Positions 7,965 to 16,293 of a DNA stretch of 64,000 bases are shown one piece after another. The notes below the pieces were generated by a model. The model had not been told where the DNA came from and did no database searches. It worked only from the letters and a program-made list of their open reading frames with translations. Numbering within the stretch: the first letter of the stretch is position 1; each line of letters opens with the position of its first letter. Location: contig NZ_CP117849.1 in NCBI RefSeq assembly GCF_026151165.2, forward strand, positions 1,054,001-1,118,000. The letters are read 5' to 3'. Position numbers and translations under genes: made by a program. Source of the stretch: Cryobacterium sp. SO2. Its GTDB lineage: Bacteria; Actinomycetota; Actinomycetes; Actinomycetales; Microbacteriaceae.

Positions 7965-8585
7965 TCAGCCCTGGCCGGGGTTGTCGCTGCCGGGACCGCC
8001 GGGGTTGTCGTCTGGTGCGCCCGTGGGGTCGGGGTCAGGAGTGGGGTCGGGCCCGGGCGTCGCCGGCGGCTCGGCGGGCCGTGTTGGTTCGGCCGTTGGC
8101 TCGGATGGTGTCGGCTCGGGGGTGGCCGTGGCCGGCTGGGTCGGGGTGGGAGTCGGCGTGGCCGAGTCCTGCGGCTCGGGGGTTTGGGTCGGCGGGTCGT
8201 CGGAGCTGCCGGGATCGGGAGTCGCGGTGTCGCGCGGAGTGGTGGTGGACGGCGTCGACGCCGTGAGCGCGGCGAGGAGGTCGGCGTCGACGAGGGCGAT
8301 GGCGGCTTGGATCCTGGCCGCTTGAGCGTCGGTGAGCCTGCCATCGTCCGCGGCGGCGCTGAGTGCGGCTTTCAGGTCGGCCAGGTCGCTCTGGGCGCCC
8401 GCGAAGTCGCCGGCGGCGGCGGCCGCTGTCACCGACAGCACCGCGGTCTGCAGTTGCGCCGTCGTGGCGGCAGGCCCGGCGGCCGGACCGCTTGTGCAGC
8501 CCACCAGCGTGACGGCGACCACGACAGCGGCCGCCGCAGCCGAGCGGATGCGGGCACCCAACCCTCCGGGACGACGCCGGGTCAC
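7965..8585 (-). CDS. Lipoprotein of kinase module 1 (helical domain + Pro/Thr-rich tail)
   Basis: A 206-residue lipoprotein. The signal peptide ends with lipobox LVGC (Cys about residue 30), followed by a helical domain of about 70 residues (LQTAVLSVTAAAAAGDF through IQAAIALVDADLLAALTA). After that come about 100 residues very rich in Pro, Thr, Ser and Asp, resembling a wall-spanning stalk. The helical domain is clearly homologous to that of the lipoprotein at 9890-10363. The ATG overlaps the stop of the upstream kinase gene by 4 nt (ATGA), so the two are translationally coupled and presumably act together at the membrane. No known domain name is certain; ligand sensing or kinase regulation is inferred from the pairing only. 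Confidence 0.78.
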   Translation of the reverse strand: MTRRRPGGLGARIRSAAAAAVVVAVTLVGCTSGPAAGPAATTAQLQTAVLSVTAAAAAGDFAGAQSDLADLKAALSAAADDGRLTDAQAARIQAAIALVDADLLAALTASTPSTTTPRDTATPDPGSSDDPPTQTPEPQDSATPTPTPTQPATATPEPTPSEPTAEPTRPAEPPATPGPDPTPDPDPTGAPDDNPGGPGSDNPGQG

Positions 8586-9808
8586 GGGTCCACGCTTTCC
8601 TGCAGCTCCTGGAGGTGTTCCCCGAGCTGCCCGTCGACCGCGGGGTAGGCGGGCGGATCCGGGGCCGGCGCCGCTCCGGGCACGACGAACAGCACGGCGA
8701 TCACGGTGAGTAGGGCCACCAGGATCCCGCCGATCACCACCGGCCAGCGGCGCGGGGGAGCGGTCGCCCTGGTCGGCGTTGTGGCCTCTGCCCTGATCGG
8801 TTTGGCCGGGTCCGGCATCCGCTGCGACGTGGGCGAGGGCGGTGCCGGCAGCGCCAGAACGAGAGTCGGCACGTCTGCCGGCGGTGCGGCTACCTGAGGC
8901 GCATCAACCGGCGGCGCATCAACCGGCGACACTTCAACCGGCGGAACCAGGGCGAGCAGGCGAACGGCAGCGTCGGCGGGCCGCAGCCGATCCTCGGCCG
9001 CGCGGGCGGTCATCCCGGTCAACAGCTCATGCCACTGCCGGCCGAGCCGGTCGGGTATCTCCGGTTGCCGCTGCAGCCGGGCCAGAGCGGATTCGACGGC
9101 CGTGCCGGGGTAGCAGTGCTCCCCGGTGAGGCACTCGAGCAACACCAGCCCGAGGGAGTACACGTCGGTGGCCGGACCGACGGGCAGGCCGCCGGCCTGC
9201 TCCGGGCTGAGGTAGCCGGCCGTGCCGATCACGGTGCCGGCCTCGGTGCGATGCGCGGCGTCGAACAACCGAGCGATGCCGAAGTCGGCGAGTTTGGCCC
9301 TGGCAATCCTGCCGGGAAAATCCGCCGGCGCCAGCAACACATTCGCGGGCTTGATGTCGCGGTGGATGATGCCCAGGGAGGCCATGTAGTGCAGGGCCTC
9401 GCAGAGGTCGGCACCCAGCCGCGCAACCTCGCCGGGGCTCAACGCACCGTCCAGGAGACGGCTGCGCAAATCCGTGCCGGCCACGTACTCGGTCACGATG
9501 AACGGGCGCGAGCTGTTCCCGATCACCGCGTTGCCCGCGTCATAGAGCGTGACGAGGGCGAAATGGTTGAGGTGGGCCAGCACCGCCACCTCGTCACTGT
9601 GCCGGGCCGCCCCGGCGCCGCCGACCGGATCGATCCCGAGCAGCTTGACGGCAACCGTGCGGCCGAGGGCCAGATCAGCCGCCTGATAGACCGCCGCCAT
9701 CCCGCCCGAACCGATCAGACGGTCGAGGCGGTACCGATTCGCGAGGGTGAGTCCGAGCGCGGGATCGGTTCGCGTCGGTTCGCGAATCGGCTCGGTTGAT
9801 GTCGTCAG
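8582..9808 (-). CDS. Membrane Ser/Thr protein kinase, module 1 (probable CTG start)
   Basis: A PknB-type kinase of 408 residues. In order it has the glycine loop LIGSGGMAAVYQA, Lys in TVAVKLL, catalytic HRDIKPANVLL, metal-binding DFG in LADFGIARLF, an activation loop with GTVIGTAGYLSPEQ, a Pro/Val/Ala-rich linker, one transmembrane helix (VVIGGILVALLTVIAVLFVV) and a 30-residue outer tail with YPAVDGQLG and LQELQESVDP. There are no PASTA repeats. The first ATG (9700) lies inside the glycine loop and no ATG, GTG or TTG occurs between it and the in-frame stop at 9847-9845. CTG at 9808, with AGGAGG 5 nt upstream, aligns with a CTG in the paralogue. The domain calls are firm; the start is inferred. 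Confidence 0.9.
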   Translation of the reverse strand: MTTSTEPIREPTRTDPALGLTLANRYRLDRLIGSGGMAAVYQAADLALGRTVAVKLLGIDPVGGAGAARHSDEVAVLAHLNHFALVTLYDAGNAVIGNSSRPFIVTEYVAGTDLRSRLLDGALSPGEVARLGADLCEALHYMASLGIIHRDIKPANVLLAPADFPGRIARAKLADFGIARLFDAAHRTEAGTVIGTAGYLSPEQAGGLPVGPATDVYSLGLVLLECLTGEHCYPGTAVESALARLQRQPEIPDRLGRQWHELLTGMTARAAEDRLRPADAAVRLLALVPPVEVSPVDAPPVDAPQVAAPPADVPTLVLALPAPPSPTSQRMPDPAKPIRAEATTPTRATAPPRRWPVVIGGILVALLTVIAVLFVVPGAAPAPDPPAYPAVDGQLGEHLQELQESVDP

Positions 9809-9889
9809 GCTGGCCTCCTGATCTCTGGACGCAGCAATTCTTTGTCAACGTCCGCCGACAGTCAAGGCCGCACGGTTACAGGTCGACCG

Positions 9890-10363
9890 CTAGTCGCAGT
9901 TGTCCTTCTTCTTGCACGCGCCGGTCTGCGTCTTGTCCTTGCCCGGCTTCTCCGGCGTGGCCGGGACCGGGGCGTCGTCGTCGCTGTCGCTGTCGTCCGA
10001 CGTGCTGACCGGCTCCGGGGTGGCGGTCTCCACCGGAACGCTCGCCGCGATCGATGCGGCGAGATCTGCCTCGACGAGGTCGATGGCGGCCTGGATCTCG
10101 GCGGCCCGCGCCGCCGTGACGGTGTCGGCGGCGGATGCGGCACTCAGCGCCGCCTGCACCGTGCCGAGCTCGGACTGCGCCGTCGCGAAGTCGCCGGCTG
10201 CGGCGGCGGTGCTCACCGCGAGCACGCCGGTCTGCAGTTCGACAGCGCTGCCGGCGGTGAGCGGTGGGGTGTCGCCGGCGCAGCCGGTGAGCAGGCCGCC
10301 GGCCAGGCCGATGCCGGCCACGGCCATCAGCAGCCGGATGCGGAAGGGTCGGGTGGCGCTCAT
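9890..10363 (-). CDS. Lipoprotein of kinase module 2
   Basis: A 157-residue lipoprotein with a signal peptide ending LLTGC (lipobox, Cys about residue 25). The helical domain (VELQTGVLAVSTAAAAGDF through IQAAIDLVEADLAASIAA) is plainly homologous to the module 1 lipoprotein. Here the tail is short: an Asp/Ser stretch, then a Lys-rich end with two cysteines (TGACKKKDNCD) that module 1 lacks. The ATG overlaps the stop of the upstream kinase by 4 nt (ATGA). It is expected at the outer membrane surface next to that kinase. No named family is recognised. The different tails suggest the two copies have diverged in reach or in ligand. Confidence 0.78.
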   Translation of the reverse strand: MSATRPFRIRLLMAVAGIGLAGGLLTGCAGDTPPLTAGSAVELQTGVLAVSTAAAAGDFATAQSELGTVQAALSAASAADTVTAARAAEIQAAIDLVEADLAASIAASVPVETATPEPVSTSDDSDSDDDAPVPATPEKPGKDKTQTGACKKKDNCD

Positions 10364-11622
10364 GGGTTCACGCTCTCCTGGAGCTGCTGGAGGTGGGTAC
10401 CGAGATCGCCGTCGACTGCGGGGTAGCCGGGCGGTTCCGGCGCCGGGTCTGCGGGCTGCACCAGGAACACCAGGGCGATCGCCGCGACCAGGGCCACGAG
10501 AACCCCGATGATCAGCGGTCGGCGGCCGACCCTGGCGAGGGAGCGCCGACGGGCCGGGGAGCCGGCCGCAACGATCGTGGCCGGGGCGGGGTCCAGCCGC
10601 GCAGTCTGGTCCAGTCGTTCGGTGTCCGCGGTGGGGTCGGCCGGTTCGGCGCGGGGGAGCACCCGCGTGGGCTCGTCGCCGAAGCCGGTCATGAGCGCGG
10701 TCGCCTCCTCGGCGGGAGTCAGCGCCGGGGCGGGAACGGTCTCGGCCGAACCGGCCGGAACGAGCTCGCGCAGACGCACCGCGGCATCCGCGGACGTCAG
10801 ACGGTCGGCCGGGTCGCGGGCGGTCATGCCGGCGAGCACGGCGCACCATTCGGTGCCGAGCTCGGCGGGGATCTCCGGCTGGCGCTGCAGCCGGGCCATG
10901 GCCGATTCGATCGCCGTGCCCGGGTAGCTGCGGGTGGCGGTGAGGCTCTCGAGCAGCACTAGACCCAGCGAATACACGTCGCTGGGCGGTCCGATCGGCT
11001 GGCCGAGCGCCTGCTCCGGGCTGAGGTAGCCGGCCGTGCCGAGAACCGCGCCGGTGCTGGTGAGGCGGGTGGCGTCGAACAGCCTGGCGATGCCGAAGTC
11101 GGCCAGTTTCGCGTGCGAGACCCGGCCGGGGAAGTCCGACGGGGCCAGCAGCACGTTGGCGGGCTTGATGTCGCGGTGGATGATGCCCTTGGCGTGCACG
11201 TAGTGCAGCGCCTCGGCCAGGTCGGCGCCCATCCTGGCGACCTCGGCGGGGGCAACGGCGCCGTCGCCGATGCGGCTGCGCAGGTCGGAGCCGTCGACGT
11301 ACTCCATCACGATGAAGGAGCGGGTGACGCCGGCGACGTTCTCGGTGCCGGCGTCGAACAGGGTGACCAGGGCGAAGTGGTTGAGGCTGGCCAGCACCAT
11401 CACCTCGCCGCTCTGCCGCTGCGGACCCGAATCGTCGGCGGTGTCCATCCGGAACAGCTTGAGCGCGACGGTGCGGCCCAGTGCCAGGTCGGCGGCCTCA
11501 TAGACGGTGGCCATGCCGCCGGTGCCGATCAACCTGTCCAGGCGGAACCTGTCGGCGAGGACCAGCCCGACCAGGGCGTCCGACCGCGACGGATCGTGCA
11601 GCGGTTCGGTCGGAGCAGACAG
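10360..11622 (-). CDS. Membrane Ser/Thr protein kinase, module 2 (CTG or upstream TTG start)
   Basis: A PknB-type kinase: glycine loop LIGTGGMATVYEA, Lys in TVALKLF, HRDIKPANVLL, DFG in LADFGIARLF, activation loop GAVLGTAGYLSPEQ, Thr-rich linker, one transmembrane helix (LIIGVLVALVAAIALVFLV) and an outer tail with YPAVDGDLG and LQQLQESVNP almost the same as in module 1. Two starts compete. CTG at 11622 has GGAGG 6 nt upstream and aligns with the module 1 start (both read L-S/T-x-x-TEP). TTG at 11670 has a degenerate -10 (TATGCC) 6 nt upstream and would add 16 residues. I prefer CTG (420 residues). The kinase assignment is firm in either case. Confidence 0.9.
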   Translation of the reverse strand: MSAPTEPLHDPSRSDALVGLVLADRFRLDRLIGTGGMATVYEAADLALGRTVALKLFRMDTADDSGPQRQSGEVMVLASLNHFALVTLFDAGTENVAGVTRSFIVMEYVDGSDLRSRIGDGAVAPAEVARMGADLAEALHYVHAKGIIHRDIKPANVLLAPSDFPGRVSHAKLADFGIARLFDATRLTSTGAVLGTAGYLSPEQALGQPIGPPSDVYSLGLVLLESLTATRSYPGTAIESAMARLQRQPEIPAELGTEWCAVLAGMTARDPADRLTSADAAVRLRELVPAGSAETVPAPALTPAEEATALMTGFGDEPTRVLPRAEPADPTADTERLDQTARLDPAPATIVAAGSPARRRSLARVGRRPLIIGVLVALVAAIALVFLVQPADPAPEPPGYPAVDGDLGTHLQQLQESVNP

Positions 11623-11739
11623 GGCGGGCCTCCAGGGCAGTGATATCGGGTCGATCTCGGGTGCGGGCAAGGCTCAGGCATAGCGTGGTGCCAGTCAACG
11701 ACCAGCAGCCTTGCAGCTAGAGAAGGCTAATCTACGACT

Positions 11740-13119
11740 GTGGAAACCGTGCTTCTGTATATTCTGGGCGTCGCCGTGGTCGTTGTCGGCCTCGCGCTCT
11801 CTATCGGCCTGCACGAGATCGGCCACCTGGTGCCAGCCAAGCTGTTCGGCGTCAAGGTCACCCAGTACATGATCGGCTTCGGACCCACGCTGTGGTCCAA
11901 GCGTAAGGGCGAAACCGAGTACGGCGTCAAGGCCATCCCCCTCGGCGGTTATATCTCGATGATCGGCATGTTCCCGCCCGCGAAGGACGGCGCTGCCGCC
12001 CGCCCCAACAGCACCGGGTTCTTCAACCAGCTCGTGCAGGAGGGCGAACCGGCCAAAAAAACCGGCGCCCTGGGCACCATGGCCGACGACGCCAGGCAAG
12101 CCAGCGCAGACACCATCGGTGAGGGCGAGGACCACCGCGCGTTCTACCGACTGCCGGTGTTCAAGCGCGTCATCATCATGCTCGGCGGGCCGACCATGAA
12201 CCTGCTCATCGCCGTTGTGCTCTTCGGGGTGCTCCTGATGGGCTTCGGCACCACCCAGGCCAGCACCACGGTGGGCAGCGTCAGCGCCTGCGTGCTGCCG
12301 GCCACCAGCGACCGGCAGACCTGCGCGGACGGCGACGAAGCCGCGCCGGGCGCCGCCGCCGGCCTCAAGCCCGGCGACCGACTGGTGAGCATCGACGGCA
12401 CCACGATCACCAGCTGGGACCAGTCCACCGCCATCATCCGCGAGTCCTCGGGCACGCCCCTGCAGGTGGTCGTCGAACGCGACGGCGCCGAGCAGACCCT
12501 GGTGATCACCCCCAAGCTCACCGAGCGTTACGTGACGGATGCCGACGGCAACGTCGTCACCGACGCCGACGGCACCCAGCAGACCACCGAGGTCGGCTTC
12601 GTGGGCATCGGCCCGGCCGGCGAACTCGTGCAGCAGCCCATCACCGCCGTGCTGCCGGCCGTCGGCGAGAACATCTCCGGCGTGTTCCACATGATCCTGA
12701 ACCTGCCGCAGCGCCTGATCGACGTGGCCAACGCCGCGTTCGGGCCGGGGGAGCGCGACCCGAACGGCCCGATCAGCGTCGTCGGCGTCGGCCGTGTCGC
12801 CGGCGAGATCGCCAGCATCGACACCATCCCGATCCAGAGCAAGGTCGCGAGCATGATCGGCCTGCTCGCCTCGCTCAACATCGCCCTGTTCGTGTTCAAC
12901 CTGGTGCCGCTCATGCCGCTGGACGGTGGCCACGTGGCCGGGGCGCTCTGGGAGGGCATCCGCCGCTGGTTCGCCAAGCTGTTCAAACGCCGCGACCCTG
13001 GCCCCGTCGACACTGCCAAGCTGATGCCGCTCACCTTCGCCGTCGTGATCGTGCTCGGCGGCATGAGCCTGCTGCTGATCTACGCCGACATCGTCAAGCC
13101 GGTCAACCTGTTCGGTTGA
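11740..13119 (+). CDS. rseP: Site-2 intramembrane zinc metalloprotease (M50)
   Basis: A 459-residue site-2 protease (RseP/Rip1 type). The first transmembrane helix carries the zinc motif HEIGH (about residue 26), then GFGPTLWS and a PDZ domain around residues 200-260 (GAAAGLKPGDRLVSIDGTTI). The third zinc ligand is in the C-terminal helix, NLVPLMPLDGGH. It cleaves membrane-bound substrates such as anti-sigma factors within the bilayer. An unusual loop just before the PDZ domain contains two cysteines, outside the membrane. The GTG start has TAATCT 6 nt upstream, so it is probably leaderless. It sits ahead of ispG as in other actinobacteria, and its upstream neighbours are membrane kinases on the other strand. 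Confidence 0.94.
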   Translation: METVLLYILGVAVVVVGLALSIGLHEIGHLVPAKLFGVKVTQYMIGFGPTLWSKRKGETEYGVKAIPLGGYISMIGMFPPAKDGAAARPNSTGFFNQLVQEGEPAKKTGALGTMADDARQASADTIGEGEDHRAFYRLPVFKRVIIMLGGPTMNLLIAVVLFGVLLMGFGTTQASTTVGSVSACVLPATSDRQTCADGDEAAPGAAAGLKPGDRLVSIDGTTITSWDQSTAIIRESSGTPLQVVVERDGAEQTLVITPKLTERYVTDADGNVVTDADGTQQTTEVGFVGIGPAGELVQQPITAVLPAVGENISGVFHMILNLPQRLIDVANAAFGPGERDPNGPISVVGVGRVAGEIASIDTIPIQSKVASMIGLLASLNIALFVFNLVPLMPLDGGHVAGALWEGIRRWFAKLFKRRDPGPVDTAKLMPLTFAVVIVLGGMSLLLIYADIVKPVNLFG

Positions 13120-13202
13120 CCCTCGGCCGACACCCGGCCGGCTCCGTGAGCCGTTCGGGAAGGGTTCAGCTTCACGGGATCGTGCACGCGTAAGCTACAT
13201 TC

Positions 13203-14363
13203 GTGGCCGCTATAAATCTGGGTACGCCCAAAGTCCCCGTAATCCTCGCTCCCCGACGCAAGTCCCGCCAGATCAAGGTCGGCAAGGTCCTCGTCGGCGG
13301 TGACGCACAGGTCAGCGTGCAGTCCATGACGACGACGCCGACGACGAACATCAACGCGACTCTGCAGCAGATCGCCGAGCTCACCGCCTCCGGCTGTGAC
13401 ATCGTGCGGGTGGCAGTGCCCAGCCGTGACGACGCCGAGGCGCTGCCGATCATCGCCAAGAAGAGCCAGATCCCGGTGATCGCCGACATCCATTTCCAGC
13501 CCAGCTACGTGTACCAGGCCATCGACGCCGGCTGCGCGGCCGTGCGGGTCAACCCCGGCAACATCCGCAAGTTCGACGACCAGGTGGGCAAGATCGCCGC
13601 CGCGGCCAAGGCCGCCGGCGTCTCCATCCGCATCGGCGTCAACGCCGGCTCGCTCGAGCCCAGCCTGCTGCAGAAGTACGGCAAGGCCACCCCGGAGGCC
13701 CTCGTCGAGAGCGCCGTCTGGGAAGCCAGCCTGTTCGAGGAGCACGACTTCCACGACTTCAAGATCTCGGTCAAGCACAACGACCCAGTGATCATGGTCA
13801 AGGCCTACCGGCTGCTCGCCGAGCGCGGCGACTGGCCGCTGCACCTCGGCGTCACCGAGGCCGGGCCGTCCTTCCAGGGCACCATCAAGAGCGCCACGGC
13901 GTTCGGCATCCTGCTCGGCGAGGGCATCGGCGACACCATCCGGGTGTCGCTCAGCGCCCCGCCCGCCGAGGAGATCAAGGTGGGCCTGCAGATCCTGCAG
14001 TCGCTCAACCTGCGTGAACGCAAGCTCGAGATCGTCTCCTGCCCCAGCTGTGGCCGGGCCCAGGTGGATGTCTACAAGCTCGCCAACGACGTCACCGACG
14101 GCCTCGAGGGCATGACGGTTCCGCTGCGCGTGGCCGTGATGGGTTGCGTGGTCAACGGACCCGGTGAGGCGCGTGACGCCGACCTGGGCGTGGCATCCGG
14201 CAACGGCAAGGGCCAGATCTTCGTGCGCGGCGAGGTCATCAAGACCGTGCCCGAGTCCGAGATCGTGCAGACCCTGATCGAGGAGGCCAACCGCATGGCC
14301 GCCGAGATGCCGCCGAGCGAAGACTCCCTCGGTTCCCCCGTGGTGACGGTCGGCTCCCGCTAA
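13203..14363 (+). CDS. ispG: 4-hydroxy-3-methylbut-2-enyl diphosphate synthase
   Basis: A 386-residue MEP-pathway enzyme that reduces MEcPP to HMBPP using a [4Fe-4S] cluster. It has the TIM-barrel N-terminal signature (VQSMTTTPTTNINATLQQI), the GCDIVRVAVP and VRVNPGN blocks, and the cluster ligands CPSCGR and CVVNGPGE near the C terminus. Length is normal for the short bacterial form. The GTG start is preceded by TAAGCT at exactly 6 nt, so the mRNA is probably leaderless. It lies 83 nt after rseP and shares the pathway with dxr in this window. A long hairpin follows the stop codon. Confidence 0.97.
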   Translation: MAAINLGTPKVPVILAPRRKSRQIKVGKVLVGGDAQVSVQSMTTTPTTNINATLQQIAELTASGCDIVRVAVPSRDDAEALPIIAKKSQIPVIADIHFQPSYVYQAIDAGCAAVRVNPGNIRKFDDQVGKIAAAAKAAGVSIRIGVNAGSLEPSLLQKYGKATPEALVESAVWEASLFEEHDFHDFKISVKHNDPVIMVKAYRLLAERGDWPLHLGVTEAGPSFQGTIKSATAFGILLGEGIGDTIRVSLSAPPAEEIKVGLQILQSLNLRERKLEIVSCPSCGRAQVDVYKLANDVTDGLEGMTVPLRVAVMGCVVNGPGEARDADLGVASGNGKGQIFVRGEVIKTVPESEIVQTLIEEANRMAAEMPPSEDSLGSPVVTVGSR

Positions 14364-14390
14364 CCTCCCCGCTCCCAACTGTTCCCGCAA

Positions 14391-14428
14391 CGGACAATTG
14401 CACCCGGCGCACCGGGGGCAATTGTCCG
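14391..14428. repeat. 38-nt hairpin core, copy 1 (possible terminator)
   Basis: An inverted repeat with 17-nt arms around a CGCA loop; the left arm reads CGGACAATTGCACCCGG and one A.G mismatch lies in the stem. Imperfect outer arms (AACTGTTCCCG and CGGGCAACAGT) extend it to about 14376-14443. Its near twin lies at 45620-45657. It begins shortly after the ispG stop. There is no T-run, so the role as terminator or 3'-end stabiliser is inferred. Confidence 0.75.
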
Positions 14429-14502
14429 CACGGGCAACAGTGGTCGCGGTCGTGAGTCGCAGCGCGCAGACGGGCGCCCGGCTCGCGCCGTAAAGTAGGT
14501 GC

Positions 14503-16284
14503 GTGCCTATTCGTATGTCGAACTACTTCCTCCGGACCCTTCGCGAAGACCCCTCTGATGCCGAGGTCACCAGCCACCGCCTGCTTGTGCGGGCCGGGTA
14601 CATCCGCCGCCAGGCGCCGGGCATCTTCGCCTGGCTGCCGCTGGGCCTCAAGGTCAAGGCGAAGATCGAGACCATCATCCGCGAGGAGATGGCCGCCGCC
14701 GGTGCCTTCGAGGTGCACTTCCCGGCTCTGCTGCCGCGCGAGCCCTACGAGACCACCGGCCGCTGGGACGAGTACGGCGACGGGCTGTTCCGCCTGCAGG
14801 ACCGCAAGGGCAGCGACCTGCTGCTGGCCCCCACCCACGAAGAGGTCTTCACCCTCATGGTGAAGGACCTGTACAACAGCTACAAGGACCTGCCGCTGTC
14901 GATCTTCCAGATCCAGGACAAGTACCGCGACGAGGCCCGTTCCCGCGGTGGCCTGCTGCGCGGCCGCGAGTTCACCATGAAGGACGCCTACTCCTTCGAC
15001 ATCAGCGACGCCGGCCTCGACGTGAGTTACCAGGCCCAGCGCGACGCCTACGAGCGCATCTTCACCCGCCTGGGCCTCGAGTACGTCGTGGTGCAGGCGG
15101 ATGCCGGCGCCATGGGCGGTTCCAAGAGCGAAGAGTTCCTGCACCCCACCGCTGTCGGCGAAGACACCTTCGTGCGCTCGGCCGGCGGGTACGCGGCCAA
15201 CGTCGAGGCGTTCCGCACCCTGGTGCCGGAGTCGATCGACTTCGCCGGGTTCCCGGCCGCCCAGGTGCACGACACCCCGGACACCCCCACCATCCAGACC
15301 CTGGTCGACCGGGCCAACGAGACCCAGCCGCGGCCGGACGGCCGCGCCTGGACCGCCGCAGACACCCTCAAGAACGTCGTGCTCGCGCTCACCCAGCCCG
15401 ACGGCAGCCGCGAGATCGTGGTGATCGGCCTTCCCGGCGACCGTGAGGTCGACCTCAAGCGCGTGGAGGTCGCCTTCGCTCCCGCCGAGGTCGAGGCCGC
15501 CAACGAGGGCGACTTCGCCAAGCTCGACAAGATCGCCGGACGCCCGGGCCTGGTCAAGGGCTACATCGGCCCGTGGGCCGCTGCCGGCGCGATGCTGGGC
15601 GAAGAGTCCGCCACCGGCATCCGTTATCTCGTCGACCCGCGCGTGGTCGACGGCACAGAGTGGATCACCGGCGCCAACGAGCCCGGCCGCCACGTCTTCG
15701 GGCTCGTCGCCGGCCGCGACTTCGTGGCAGACGGCACCGTCGAGGCCGCAGAGGTGCGCGCCGGCGACCCGGCCCCCGACGGCTCCGGCCCGGTGGAGCT
15801 GGCCCGAGGCATGGAGATCGGCCACGTGTTCCAGCTCGGCCGCAAGTACGCCGAGGCGCTGGGGCTGAAGGTGCTTGACGAGAACGGCAAGCTGGCCACG
15901 GTCACGATGGGCTCGTACGGCATCGGCGTCACCCGCGCCCTCGCCGTGATCGCCGAGCTGAACAACGACCCCAAGGGCCTGATCTGGCCCGAGGCCGTCG
16001 CGCCGTTCGACGTGCACGTGATCGCCACCGGCCGCGACGAGATCGTCTTCGAGACCAGCGAGGCCGTGACCGCGATGGTCGAGGCCTCCGGCCGCGAGGT
16101 GCTCTACGACGACCGCCGCAAGGTGTCGCCTGGCGTCAAGTTCGGTGACGCCGAACTGATCGGCATCCCCACCATCGTGATCGTCGGCCGCGGCGCGGCA
16201 GACGGCATCGTGGAGCTGTGGGATCGCCGCAGCGGTGAGCGCACCCAGGTTGCGGTCACCGAGCTGGCCGCGCACTTCGCCTAA
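14503..16284 (+). CDS. proS: Prolyl-tRNA synthetase (bacterial type, with editing domain)
   Basis: A 593-residue class II synthetase that charges tRNA-Pro. Motif 1 lies around the N-terminal LPLGLKVKAKIETIIREEM, motif 2 includes YRDEARSRGGLLRGREFTMKD and motif 3 is GSYGIGVTRALA. The insertion between motifs 2 and 3 (about residues 225-405) is the Ala-editing INS domain of bacterial-type ProRS. The C-terminal anticodon-binding domain covers about residues 490-590. The GTG start is preceded by TAAAGT 6 nt upstream, again a leaderless pattern. A large hairpin shared with the convergent DUF1206 gene closes the transcript. Confidence 0.97.
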   Translation: MPIRMSNYFLRTLREDPSDAEVTSHRLLVRAGYIRRQAPGIFAWLPLGLKVKAKIETIIREEMAAAGAFEVHFPALLPREPYETTGRWDEYGDGLFRLQDRKGSDLLLAPTHEEVFTLMVKDLYNSYKDLPLSIFQIQDKYRDEARSRGGLLRGREFTMKDAYSFDISDAGLDVSYQAQRDAYERIFTRLGLEYVVVQADAGAMGGSKSEEFLHPTAVGEDTFVRSAGGYAANVEAFRTLVPESIDFAGFPAAQVHDTPDTPTIQTLVDRANETQPRPDGRAWTAADTLKNVVLALTQPDGSREIVVIGLPGDREVDLKRVEVAFAPAEVEAANEGDFAKLDKIAGRPGLVKGYIGPWAAAGAMLGEESATGIRYLVDPRVVDGTEWITGANEPGRHVFGLVAGRDFVADGTVEAAEVRAGDPAPDGSGPVELARGMEIGHVFQLGRKYAEALGLKVLDENGKLATVTMGSYGIGVTRALAVIAELNNDPKGLIWPEAVAPFDVHVIATGRDEIVFETSEAVTAMVEASGREVLYDDRRKVSPGVKFGDAELIGIPTIVIVGRGAADGIVELWDRRSGERTQVAVTELAAHFA

Positions 16285-16293
16285 CCCATCGCT

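Noticed and set aside
7886..8344. N-terminal extension of the epimerase-like protein
   Set aside because: The extension is Pro/Arg/Ser low complexity overlapping the lipoprotein gene in another frame; a good ribosome site lies at the internal ATG (7885).
9843..9848. TTGACA as the -35 box of kinase module 1
   Set aside because: A -10 at 17 nt would be GAGATC, a poor match, and would leave almost no room before the ribosome site; kept only as a note.
11693..11698. TTGACT as the -35 for the TTG start of kinase module 2
   Set aside because: Only 10 nt separate it from the TATGCC hexamer, too short for a promoter spacer.
14239..16275. A 678-codon open frame antisense to proS
   Set aside because: High-GC codon structure leaves open frames on the opposite strand. 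The translation is rich in His/Asp/Val/Gly without domains, and proS has all class II motifs on the plus strand.
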